DNA of 64,000 bases from Actinocorallia herbida (lineage in GTDB: Bacteria > Actinomycetota > Actinomycetes > Streptosporangiales > Streptosporangiaceae): NCBI RefSeq assembly GCF_003751225.1, contig NZ_RJKE01000001.1, positions 4,092,001 through 4,156,000 of the forward strand. The letters run 5' to 3'. The translations under genes and the position numbers were made by a program. The notes under the pieces are model-generated. The model searched no databases. It saw nothing but the letters and a program-made list of their open reading frames with translations, and had not been told where the DNA came from. Each line of letters starts with the position of its first letter. Position 1 is the first letter of the stretch. Positions 52,067 to 60,401 of this stretch are shown piece after piece.

Positions 52067-52813
52067 CTAGACGGCCTCCGCGCCGCCCGCCGAAGCCAGC
52101 AGCATCCGCGTGTAGGGGTGTTCGGGCGCGCCAAGGATCTGCCCGGTGGGCCCTGCCTCGATCACCCGCCCGGCGTTCATCACCGCGGTCCGGTGGGCGA
52201 GCGCGCCGACGACCGCGAGGTCGTGGGAGATGAGCAGGTACGCCAGCCCCCGCGACTCCTGGAGCTCGAGCAGCAGGTTGATGATCTGCGCCTGGACCGA
52301 GACGTCGAGGGCGGTGACCGGCTCGTCCAGGACCAGCAGGTCGGGCGAGAGCGCCAGCGCGCGGGCGATCCCGACCCGCTGCCGCTGCCCGCCGGACAGT
52401 TCGTGCGGCCTGCGCCCGGCGAACGACGGATCGAGCCCGACCTCGCCGAGCAGCGCGCCCACGTCGGCGTCGCGCCGCTGGAGCCCGAGCGGTTCGGCCA
52501 GCGACCGTCCGATGGTCCAGCGGGGATCGAGCGACCCCGACGGGTCCTGGAACACCATCTGGAACCTGGGCCGCAGCGGCCTGAGCCGCCGCCCGGACAG
52601 CCCGGCGAGCTCGATCCCGTCGAACCTGACGCTCCCGGAGGTCGGCCGGGTCAGCCGTACCGCGCAGCGCCCGAGCGTGGACTTGCCCGATCCGGACTCG
52701 CCGACGACCGCGACGGTCTCGCCCCTGCCGACGTCGAGGCTGACGCCGGCGACGGCCTCGTGCCGCCCGTAGGACTTGCGGACGTCGGTCAGTGAAAGCA
52801 GCGGCTCACTCAT
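52067..52813 (-). CDS. Oligopeptide-type ABC transporter ATP-binding protein (DppF/OppF-like)
   Basis: A 248-residue ABC ATPase with intact Walker A (GESGSGKST), Q-loop (FQDPSGSLDPR, the peptide/nickel-transporter hallmark), signature LSGGQRQR, Walker B LLVLDEP and switch His (LLISHDL). It ends after 'APEHPYTRMLLASA', lacking the Cys-rich extension of its partner. The start overlaps the stop of the upstream ATPase gene by 8 bp. It is the last of five importer genes and, with DppD, would drive uptake of a small peptide or amino compound. Confidence 0.9.
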   Translation of the reverse strand: MSEPLLSLTDVRKSYGRHEAVAGVSLDVGRGETVAVVGESGSGKSTLGRCAVRLTRPTSGSVRFDGIELAGLSGRRLRPLRPRFQMVFQDPSGSLDPRWTIGRSLAEPLGLQRRDADVGALLGEVGLDPSFAGRRPHELSGGQRQRVGIARALALSPDLLVLDEPVTALDVSVQAQIINLLLELQESRGLAYLLISHDLAVVGALAHRTAVMNAGRVIEAGPTGQILGAPEHPYTRMLLASAGGAEAV

Positions 52814-53714
52814 CGGCGGCCGCCCAGCACGCGACGCCGTTCTTCAGCGCGGGCGTCTCGCTCGCGCACCGCGCCAGCGCGATGGGGCAGCGCGGATAGA
52901 ACGCGCACCCCGACGGTCGGTCCGAGGGATGCGGCGCCTGCCCGGGGATCACCGGAAGCGGTCCGCGTCCCGCGCCGAGCTTCGGCCGGGACTCCAGCAG
53001 GGCCTTGGTGTACGGGTGTCCGGGCCGCGCCGAGATCTTCGCGGCGGGCCCCGTCTCGACCAGCCGCCCCGCGTACATGACGGCCACCGTGTCGGCGTGC
53101 CGGGCGACGAGGTCGAGGTCGTGGCTGACCAGGACGGTCGCGGCGCCGGTCTCCTTCTGCGCGGACAGCAGCAGCTCCATGATCTGGGCCTGGACCGTGA
53201 CGTCGAGGGCCGTGGTGGGTTCGTCGGCGATGAGGAGGCGGGGCCCGAGTGCGATCGCGACGGCGATCCCGACGCGCTGGCGCTGCCCGCCGGACAGTTG
53301 GTGCGGGTGGGCGCGGGGCCGCTCGATGCCGACCCGGGAGAGCAGCGCGACGGCCCGCCGCCGGGCCTCGCCCCGGGAGGCGCCGTGGATGCGGAACACC
53401 TCGGCGACCTGTGAGCCGACCCGCATGAGGGGATCGAGTGAGGACGACGGGTCCTGGAACACCAGGCCGACGTCCTTGCCGCGGACCTTCGCGAGCCTGG
53501 CGTCGGTGAGCGGGGTCCCGTCGAGGGAGATCTCTCCGGAGGCCCGTTCGACCCCGTCGGGCAGGAGCCCGGCGAGGGCGAGGACCGCGGTGGTCTTGCC
53601 GGATCCCGACTCCCCGACGAGCCCGAGCATCGCGCCGTGCCCGACGGAGAAGGAGATCCCGTCGACGAGGACGGTCTTCCCGGCCGTCACGCGGAGGTCG
53701 CTTACTTCAAGCAC
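52806..53714 (-). CDS. Oligopeptide-type ABC transporter ATP-binding protein (DppD/OppD-like)
   Basis: A 302-residue ABC ATPase: Walker A GESGSGKTT, Q-loop 'VFQDPSSSLDPLMRVGSQ', signature LSGGQRQR, Walker B LLIADEP, switch His in 'VSHDLDLVA'. The C-terminal OppC/D extension has four cysteines in 'CAFYPRCPIALARC' and 'GVACW', the cluster-binding pattern of this subfamily. It overlaps its neighbours on both sides by 8 bp, consistent with a tightly coupled operon. Confidence 0.9.
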   Translation of the reverse strand: MLEVSDLRVTAGKTVLVDGISFSVGHGAMLGLVGESGSGKTTAVLALAGLLPDGVERASGEISLDGTPLTDARLAKVRGKDVGLVFQDPSSSLDPLMRVGSQVAEVFRIHGASRGEARRRAVALLSRVGIERPRAHPHQLSGGQRQRVGIAVAIALGPRLLIADEPTTALDVTVQAQIMELLLSAQKETGAATVLVSHDLDLVARHADTVAVMYAGRLVETGPAAKISARPGHPYTKALLESRPKLGAGRGPLPVIPGQAPHPSDRPSGCAFYPRCPIALARCASETPALKNGVACWAAADE

Positions 53715-54543
53715 GGTCGCTCTCCTTGACGTCGAAGACGCGGCGCAGGCCGTCGCCGAGGAGGTTGACGAGCAGGACCGTCAGGGTGAGGGCGAGGCCC
53801 GGCCACAGCGGCACCCACCAGGCGGTCTCCATGAGGTCGCGCCCGTCGTTGAGGATCGTGCCCCACGACGGCGTCGGGGGCCGGACGCCGAGGCCGAGGA
53901 AGGACAGCCCGCCCTCGATGAGGATGAGCGCGCCGACCATGAACGTCCAGATGACGGCGTTCGCGCCCGCGACGGCGGGCAGCAGGTGCCGGGTGAGGAC
54001 GTACCGGTGGCCGCCGCCGAACCCGACGGCCGCGCTCACGTAGTCCTCGCCCTTCAACCGTCGTGCCAGCGCGCGGGTGACCCGTGCAGGGGTCACCCAC
54101 CCGGCGAGGGTGAGAAGGACGATCAGTACGGGCGTAGAGGACCCGACGACGGTGATCGCGGCGAGCGCGAGGACCAGGAACGGGAAGGCGATCCACAGGT
54201 CGCCCACGCCCATGATCAGCCGGTCGAGCGGTCCGCCGAGGTAACCGGCGACGAGCCCGGCGACGACGCCGAGCGCGCAGGCGAGGGTCGCGGCCACGAA
54301 TCCGACGAGCAGGGACGTCCGGCCGCCCGCGAGGGTGCGGACGAGGAGGTCGCGGCCGAGCTGGTCGGTGCCGAGGGGGTGCCCGGAGATCGCCCCGTCC
54401 ATCCAGAAGGGCGGCGCGAGCCCATCGGCGAGGTGCTGCTCCAGCGGGTCGGCGGACAGCAGCAGCGGCCCGAACGCGACGGCCGCGCCGAGGAGGATCA
54501 GCCCCGCGAGCGCGATGCGGGCGGAGGTCGTAAGGCGGGTCAT
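53707..54543 (-). CDS. Oligopeptide-type ABC transporter permease (DppC-like)
   Basis: A 278-residue membrane protein with about six helices. An N-terminal helix (~residues 10-30) precedes an extracytoplasmic loop 'GHPLGTDQLGRDLLVRTLAGGRTSLLVG', the diagnostic DppC segment, and the EAA loop 'SAAVGFGGGHRYVLTRHLLPA' touches the ATPases. It starts with the ATGA overlap with the DppB gene. It forms the import channel with DppB. Confidence 0.9.
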   Translation of the reverse strand: MTRLTTSARIALAGLILLGAAVAFGPLLLSADPLEQHLADGLAPPFWMDGAISGHPLGTDQLGRDLLVRTLAGGRTSLLVGFVAATLACALGVVAGLVAGYLGGPLDRLIMGVGDLWIAFPFLVLALAAITVVGSSTPVLIVLLTLAGWVTPARVTRALARRLKGEDYVSAAVGFGGGHRYVLTRHLLPAVAGANAVIWTFMVGALILIEGGLSFLGLGVRPPTPSWGTILNDGRDLMETAWWVPLWPGLALTLTVLLVNLLGDGLRRVFDVKESDRA

Positions 54544-55529
54544 CCCGCGGACTCCCTTCCTACGCGCGGGTCGGCGACCCTCCCGAGGAGGTCGCCCAGC
54601 GCGCTGACGGCGACCACGATGACGGCTACGGTGAACACGGTGGCCTGGACCGTCGGATAGTCCTGCTCGCCGATCGCGACGACGAGGCCGCGTCCGATGC
54701 CGTCATAGGCGTAGAGCTGTTCGACCAGGACGGTGCCCGACAGCAGGTAGCCCGTGTCGGTGATGAGGAACGCCAGGACCGGCGGGAACGCGTTCGGCAG
54801 CGCGTGCCGCCACAGCACCCGCGCGTGGCTGCCGCCTTTGGCCGTGACCGCGCGGCAGAAGTCCTGGGACAGCGCATCGAGGACGCCCGCGCGGGTCAGC
54901 AGCACCACCCGGGCGAGGGTGAAGAGGGTGAGCGTGACGACCGGGAGCACGGTGTGCGCGGGCGTGGTGGAACCGTAGGAGGGCAGCCAGCCGAGCCAGA
55001 GCGCGAACACCAGCAGCAGCACGAGGCCGAGCACGAAGTTGGGGACCGCCTGGCCGAGCGCGGCGGCGCCGGAGACGACCCGGCCGAGAAGGCCGTCGCG
55101 GCGGGCCGCGGCGAGGACGCCGAGCGGCAGGCCGAGGGCGAGGGACAGGGCGAGTGTCGAGACGACGAGCTGGAGGGTGAGCGGCAGCTTCGCGAGCACG
55201 GACGGGAGGGCCGCCTCGCCGCTGCCGCGGGCGTTCCCGAAGTCCAGCCGGGCGACGTCGCCGAGGAAGGCCAGGTACTGGTCGAGGAACGGGTCGTCCA
55301 GGCCGAGCTGGGCGCGGACCCGCGCGAGGTCCTCGGCGCTGCCGCCCGGACCGACGAGCACCGCGGCAGGGTCGCCCGACAGGTGCAGCAGCGCGAACAG
55401 CAGGGTGAGGATGCCGAGGACGGTGACGGCGAGGCGGACCGCCCACAGCAGGACGGTCCACGGCAGCCAGGCGGGCACGGCCGGACGCGCGCGTGACGCG
55501 TCCGGCCGCTTGAGTGAGGCGGTCGCCAA
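54540..55529 (-). CDS. Oligopeptide-type ABC transporter permease (DppB-like)
   Basis: A ~329-residue membrane protein. The first helix is 'WAVRLAVTVLGILTLLFALLHL', followed by the DppB-type 'GDPAAVLVG' and 'RAQLGLDDPFLDQYLAFLGDVARLDFG', then five more helices, with the EAA loop 'AVTAKGGSHARVLWRHALPNA'. The start is uncertain: TTG 55529 overlaps or abuts the stop of the binding-protein gene, and a GTG 18 codons later ('VPAWLPW') is an alternative. It is the second gene of the importer operon. Confidence 0.85.
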   Translation of the reverse strand: MATASLKRPDASRARPAVPAWLPWTVLLWAVRLAVTVLGILTLLFALLHLSGDPAAVLVGPGGSAEDLARVRAQLGLDDPFLDQYLAFLGDVARLDFGNARGSGEAALPSVLAKLPLTLQLVVSTLALSLALGLPLGVLAAARRDGLLGRVVSGAAALGQAVPNFVLGLVLLLVFALWLGWLPSYGSTTPAHTVLPVVTLTLFTLARVVLLTRAGVLDALSQDFCRAVTAKGGSHARVLWRHALPNAFPPVLAFLITDTGYLLSGTVLVEQLYAYDGIGRGLVVAIGEQDYPTVQATVFTVAVIVVAVSALGDLLGRVADPRVGRESAG

Positions 55530-55531
55530 GG

Positions 55532-57046
55532 TCAGGACTTCTTCGAGTCGGCGAGGTCGGCGTTGCCGTTCGGGGTGAGCCCCAGGTCGACGTCCTTGCC
55601 GTGCACGTAGACGGTCTTCGGCCAGGCGAGGAACACCACGCCGGCCTCCTCGTTGAGGATCCCGGCCATCTCCCGGATCGTCGCGGCCCGGGCGTCGGGG
55701 TCGAGCTCGGTGCCGGACTTCGCGAACAGCGACGTGTAGTCGTCGTTCTCGAAGTGGCTCTGCACGCCCTTCGGCTGCGGGCCGAACCGGCTGACGCTGG
55801 CGATGTCCTTCAGGTCGAAGTAGTCGGTCTGCCAGTACAGCAGCGGCACCTCGCTCTTGCCGAGCAACGAGGTGATGAAGGTGGCCAGGTCCTGGATGAT
55901 CACCTCGCTCTTGATGCCGACCGCCGTCAGGTAGCCCGCGGCGATCTCGGCCTGCTGCTTGAACAGCGCGGTCGTGGCGATGTTCAGCGTGAGTCCGTCG
56001 GCTCCCGCGCCGGCCAGGAGCTCCTTGGCCTTCGCGACGTCGAACCCGTAGCCCTTCAGGGATTCGTCGTAGCCCGGGTAGCCGGGCTGGAGGAGCTGGC
56101 CGGTCGGCACCTCGCCGAAGCCCGACAGTCCCTCCTTGACGAACTCGTCCTTGTCGATCGCGAGGTTCAGGGCGATCCTGACGTTCTTGTCGCCGAGCTT
56201 CTCCTCGACCGCCGGGATCATCGACAGGATCGCGCACGACCCCGCCGGAGGCGCCTGGACGGTGAAGTCCTTGAGTTGGGCGGCGACCGCGGGCGGCAGC
56301 CCGAACACGGCGTCGATCTCGCCCGAGCGCAGCGCCGTCGTCAGGGTGCCGGAGTCGGGGATGGCGACGAGCCGCGCGGAGGCGACCGCCCCGGGCTTGC
56401 GCCAGGACCGCGGGAACGCCTCGAGGTCGATGCTCTTGTTCACCTCGTACTTGGCGACCTTGAACGGCCCCGTGCCGGATGCGATCTTCGCCGGGTCCTT
56501 GGCGAAGATCGCCGGATCGACGATGTGGAGGCGGCTCAGCCGGTTGAGCAGCACGGGGTCGGGCTCGGAGGTGGTGATCCGGACGGTCTTGGCGTCCACC
56601 GCCTCCGCGCCCTTGAGGAAGCCCATCTCGCCCTTGCGCGCGGCGAAGGCCGGATTGTCCGACAGGACGCGCTCGATGTTGGCGACGACCGCCGCCGCGT
56701 CGAACGCGCCGCCCTCGTGGAACACCACGCCCTCGCGGAGCGTGAACTCCACGGTCAGGTCGTCGACCTGCTTCCAGGCGGTCGCGAGCGCGGGCTCGGC
56801 CTTGCCTTCGGCGCCGAGGCCGACCAGCGGGTCGTACACCTGGGTGGTGAACGTCGTGCCGACGCTCGACAGCGCGATCAGCGGGTCGAGGGAGTTGGTG
56901 ATGGAGGTCGAGGCGAAGACGAACGGGGTGGCGGCCGCATCGCCGCCTTCTTCCGCGCTTGTGGCGCACCCGGTCGCCACGGTCAGGGCCGCGAGGCCAC
57001 CCAGCTGGAGGAGCCGCCTGCGGCTCAAGAACAACACTTCGCCCAT
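55532..57046 (-). CDS. Oligopeptide-type ABC transporter substrate-binding lipoprotein
   Basis: A 504-residue solute-binding protein of family 5 (SBP_bac_5). The N-terminus has an RR-containing signal ('SRRRLLQLGGLAALTVATGC') with lipobox ending at a Cys near residue 27, suggesting Tat-dependent export and lipidation. The mature part shows the DppA-like pattern 'LDPLIALSSVGTTFTTQVYDPLVGL' and 'FTLREGVVFHEGGAFDAAAVVANIERVL'. It is the first gene of the importer operon and divergent from a YtcJ-like amidohydrolase that may act on the imported compound. Confidence 0.92.
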   Translation of the reverse strand: MGEVLFLSRRRLLQLGGLAALTVATGCATSAEEGGDAAATPFVFASTSITNSLDPLIALSSVGTTFTTQVYDPLVGLGAEGKAEPALATAWKQVDDLTVEFTLREGVVFHEGGAFDAAAVVANIERVLSDNPAFAARKGEMGFLKGAEAVDAKTVRITTSEPDPVLLNRLSRLHIVDPAIFAKDPAKIASGTGPFKVAKYEVNKSIDLEAFPRSWRKPGAVASARLVAIPDSGTLTTALRSGEIDAVFGLPPAVAAQLKDFTVQAPPAGSCAILSMIPAVEEKLGDKNVRIALNLAIDKDEFVKEGLSGFGEVPTGQLLQPGYPGYDESLKGYGFDVAKAKELLAGAGADGLTLNIATTALFKQQAEIAAGYLTAVGIKSEVIIQDLATFITSLLGKSEVPLLYWQTDYFDLKDIASVSRFGPQPKGVQSHFENDDYTSLFAKSGTELDPDARAATIREMAGILNEEAGVVFLAWPKTVYVHGKDVDLGLTPNGNADLADSKKS

Positions 57047-57274
57047 TTTCGTTTCCTTCTCAGAAACCGCGTTACGCTGAAGGGAACGTAAGTCAGGCGC
57101 TGGGAGGCCGTCAAGAGAGCGCGCGATGCCGACCCCGTGCCGCGATCACCCTTAACACGGCGGTTACCGGAGTGGCGGGAGTTCGCTTCTCGGGCGAGGA
57201 GTAGGACTCACAGGCAGGTTTCGGGCATCCTTGGTGCGGTGCGCGAGGTGCGCACGGGCAGCGAAGGAGCAGGC
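57047..57274. promoter_or_regulatory. Divergent promoter region, importer operon versus amidohydrolase
   Basis: 228 bp between divergent starts. A short inverted repeat, TTACG (57072-57076) and CGTAA (57087-57091) with a 10-bp centre, lies 26 bp before the binding-protein start and could be an operator. GAAGGAG precedes the amidohydrolase start. No dedicated regulator gene is adjacent. Confidence 0.35.
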
Positions 57275-58918
57275 ATGAGCGACCGTCCCGCCGATCTGGT
57301 CTTCACCGGGGGACCGGTCCTGACCATGGACGCGGCGCGCAGCCGGGCGAGCCGGCTGGCCGTCCGGGACGGGCGGATCCTCGCGGTCGGGCACGACGAG
57401 GTCGAGGATCTGATCGGGGACCGCACCGAGGTCGTCGACCTGCGCGGGCGGGCGCTGCTCCCCGGGTTCCAGGACGCGCACGTCCACGCGGTCATGGGCG
57501 GGATGGAGCTCGCGCGCTGCGACCTCACCGGGACCACGGACGTCGCCGAGTACCTGCGCCGGATCCGCGCCTACGCCGACGCCCGCCCCGAGCTGCCGTG
57601 GATCACCGGGGGCGGCTGGTCGATGGAGAGCTTCCCGGGCGGCACCCCCACCGCGGCGCTGCTCGATCGGGCGGTCGCCGACCGTCCGGTGCTCCTCCAG
57701 AACCGCGACCACCACGGGGCGTGGGCCAACACCCGTGCGCTGGAACTCGCCGGCCTCTCCGCGGACACTCCGGATCCGGCGGACGGCAGGATCGAGCGGG
57801 ACGCCGGAGGGAACCCGTCGGGGACCCTGCACGAGGGCGCCGTGGAACTCGTCGGGGCGCACGTGCCGCCGGACACCCCGCGCGAGCGGCTGGAGGGCCT
57901 CCTGCGCGCCCAGGAGATGCTGCACGGGCTCGGCATCACCGCCTGGCAGGACGCCATCGTCGGCGGCACGGACGGCTACCCGGACATCTCCGACGCCTAC
58001 CTGACCGCCGCCCGCGACGGGCTGCTGACGGCCCGGGTCGTCGGGGCGCTGTGGTGGTCGCGGACCAAGGGCGCCGAGCAGATCCCCGAGCTGCTGGACA
58101 GACGCGAGCTCCTCACCGTCGGGCGGCTGCGCTGCTCGACCGTGAAGGTGATGCAGGACGGCGTCGCGGAGAACTTCACCGCCGCGATGACCTCGCCCTA
58201 CCTCGACGGGTGCGGCTGCCTCACCGGGAACAGCGGCCTCAGCTTCGTCGACCCCGAGGCGCTGCGCTCGCACGTCACGGCACTGGACGCGCACGGCTTC
58301 CAGGTCCACTTCCACGCGCTCGGCGACCGGGCCGTCCGGGAGGCGCTCGACGCGATCGAGGCGGCCCGCGCCGCCAACGGGTTCCGCGACACCCGCCACC
58401 AGCTCGCCCACCTCCAGGTCGTGCACCCTTCCGACGTCGCCAGGTTCCGGGCCCTCGGCGCCCTGGCGAACCTCCAGCCGTACTGGGCCGCCCATGAGCC
58501 CCAGATGGACGAGCTGACGATCCCGTTCCTCGGCCCGGAACGCGCGTCCTGGCAGTACCCGTTCGCCGACCTCCACCGGGCGGGCGCCACCCTGGTGATG
58601 GGCAGCGACTGGCCCGTGTCCACCCCCGACCCCTTCGAGGCCCTGCACGTCGCCGTCAACAGGGTTCTGCCCGAAGCCGACGGCCCGGCCTTCCTCCCCG
58701 ACCAGCGGCTCGACCTGACGACGGCGCTCGCGGCCTACACGGCGGGCTCCGCCCACGCCAACCACCTCGACGACTCAGGCTCCCTCGTGCCTGGGAAACG
58801 GGCTGATCTCGTCGTCCTGGACCGCGACCCTTACACGGCTCCCGAAGCCCTCGCAGAGACGCGCGTCGCCCTCACCTATGTGGACGGCGCCCGCGTCTAC
58901 GCCTCCCCGACGGCCTGA
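57275..58918 (+). CDS. YtcJ-like metal-dependent amidohydrolase
   Basis: A 547-residue amidohydrolase of the PF07969 group. Metal-binding elements: 'PGFQDAHVHAVMGG' (HxH), 'HFHALGDRAVREAL', 'QLAHLQVVHP' and 'MGSDWPVSTPDP' (Asp), with the composite beta-sandwich completed by the C-terminal 'GSLVPGKRADLVVLDRDPY'. The substrate is unknown; this family hydrolyses amide or formamide-type bonds. The start at 57275 follows GAAGGAG. Divergence from a peptide-type importer suggests intracellular processing of the imported molecule. Confidence 0.88.
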   Translation: MSDRPADLVFTGGPVLTMDAARSRASRLAVRDGRILAVGHDEVEDLIGDRTEVVDLRGRALLPGFQDAHVHAVMGGMELARCDLTGTTDVAEYLRRIRAYADARPELPWITGGGWSMESFPGGTPTAALLDRAVADRPVLLQNRDHHGAWANTRALELAGLSADTPDPADGRIERDAGGNPSGTLHEGAVELVGAHVPPDTPRERLEGLLRAQEMLHGLGITAWQDAIVGGTDGYPDISDAYLTAARDGLLTARVVGALWWSRTKGAEQIPELLDRRELLTVGRLRCSTVKVMQDGVAENFTAAMTSPYLDGCGCLTGNSGLSFVDPEALRSHVTALDAHGFQVHFHALGDRAVREALDAIEAARAANGFRDTRHQLAHLQVVHPSDVARFRALGALANLQPYWAAHEPQMDELTIPFLGPERASWQYPFADLHRAGATLVMGSDWPVSTPDPFEALHVAVNRVLPEADGPAFLPDQRLDLTTALAAYTAGSAHANHLDDSGSLVPGKRADLVVLDRDPYTAPEALAETRVALTYVDGARVYASPTA

Positions 58919-58991
58919 CCCCGTCGGCCCCGAAGGGTTTCCCGATCCGGCGACGACGGTAAGGGGCCCTTCAAGGACCGGGGGAGGCCAC

Positions 58992-60401
58992 ATGGACGGA
59001 GCCGGAGCGAGGGCCGACGCGCTCGTGCTGTTCGGGATCACCGGGGACCTCGCGGCCAAGATGGTCCTTCCCGCGCTGTACCGGCTGGTCCGCGACGGGT
59101 TCCCGCTCGGCCGGATCGTCGGGGTGTCGCGCGGCGGCCGGACCCTCGACGACCTGCGGCAGCACGCACGCAAGGCGGTCGAGGCCCAGGGGCCGGTGGA
59201 CGACGCGGTGTTCGCCGAGTTCGCGGGGCTGCTCAGGCTCGCCGCCGTGGACTACGACGATCCGGACAGCTTCCAGAGCATCGTCGCGGAGGTCGCCGAC
59301 CGCAGGTTCCTGGCCCACTATCTGGCGATCCCCCCGGACCGGTACGCCGAGACCGCGCAAGCCCTCGCCGCGGCGGGCCTGAACGAGCGGGCCCGGCTCG
59401 TCGTGGAGAAGCCGTTCGGGCGGGATCTCGCCTCGGCGCGCGCCCTGGAGGCGCGGCTGACCCGCTGCTTCCCCGCCGAGGAGGTCCGCCGCGTCGACCA
59501 CTTCCTCGGCAAGGACGCGGTCGAGAGCCTCCTCACCTTCCGCGCCGCGAACACCCTCATCGACCGGACCCTGCACCGCGACGCCGTGCGCTCGGTCCAG
59601 GTCTTCGGGATCGAGGACCTCGACGTCGAAGGGCGGGGCGGCTTCTACGACGACACGGGATGCCTGCGCGACGTCGTGCAGAACCACCTGCTCCAGACGC
59701 TCGCCATGTTCGTCATGGAGACGCCCGAGACGAACGCCGCCGAAGACGTCGTCGCCGAACGGGTCCGTGCCCTGCGCGCGTTCCGGACCGTCACCCCTGA
59801 GGACTACGTACGCGGCCAGTACGAGGGCTACCGGGACACCGAAGGCGTCCGGCCCGGCTCGACCACCGAGACGTACGCGGCCCTGCGGCTGTTCGTCGAC
59901 ACCGAGAGGTGGGCGGGCGTTCCCTTCTGCGTCCAGGCGGGCAAGGGCCTCGCGGCCACCGCCACCGAGATCGTCGTGGAGCTGCGCAGTCCCGTGCCCG
60001 CCTCGCGCCTCACGCGGGCCGTGGCGGACGCGCCGCCGGACCTGCTCCGCCTCCGCCTGGAGCCCGACGCGGGCGTCACCGTCCAGCTGCTGGCCGCGCA
60101 CGGTCCCTGGCCCGCCTTGCCCGCCCCGTCGGCCGAACTGGTCGACGGGGTCGCCGCCGCCGCGGACTTCCCCCACCTGACCGGAAGCAACGTCACCGCC
60201 TACGAGCGCGTCATGGCCGCCGTGATGACGGGCGACACCCGCCGATTCGCGAGCATGCGCGCGATCGAGGAGTGCTGGCGCGTCGTAGGCCCCCTCCTCG
60301 ACCTCCCGGACCCGCCGATCCCCTACCGCAAGGGGAGCGACGGACCGGCGGAGGCGGCCCGGCTGACGCCCGGCCGCCACTGGTACACCCCCGCGCCCTA
60401 A
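58992..60401 (+). CDS. zwf: Glucose-6-phosphate 1-dehydrogenase
   Basis: A 469-residue enzyme converting glucose 6-phosphate to 6-phosphogluconolactone with NADP+. Motifs: nucleotide-binding 'LFGITGDLAAKM' near residue 13, 'VVEKPFGRDL', and the active-site signature 'RVDHFLGK' (usually DHYLGK; Phe replaces Tyr here), followed by the family's C-terminal catalytic and tetramer domain. The length is normal. The start at 58992 follows GGGGGAGG. No opcA/tal/gnd neighbours are present, so this may be a second, stand-alone copy. Confidence 0.92.
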   Translation: MDGAGARADALVLFGITGDLAAKMVLPALYRLVRDGFPLGRIVGVSRGGRTLDDLRQHARKAVEAQGPVDDAVFAEFAGLLRLAAVDYDDPDSFQSIVAEVADRRFLAHYLAIPPDRYAETAQALAAAGLNERARLVVEKPFGRDLASARALEARLTRCFPAEEVRRVDHFLGKDAVESLLTFRAANTLIDRTLHRDAVRSVQVFGIEDLDVEGRGGFYDDTGCLRDVVQNHLLQTLAMFVMETPETNAAEDVVAERVRALRAFRTVTPEDYVRGQYEGYRDTEGVRPGSTTETYAALRLFVDTERWAGVPFCVQAGKGLAATATEIVVELRSPVPASRLTRAVADAPPDLLRLRLEPDAGVTVQLLAAHGPWPALPAPSAELVDGVAAAADFPHLTGSNVTAYERVMAAVMTGDTRRFASMRAIEECWRVVGPLLDLPDPPIPYRKGSDGPAEAARLTPGRHWYTPAP

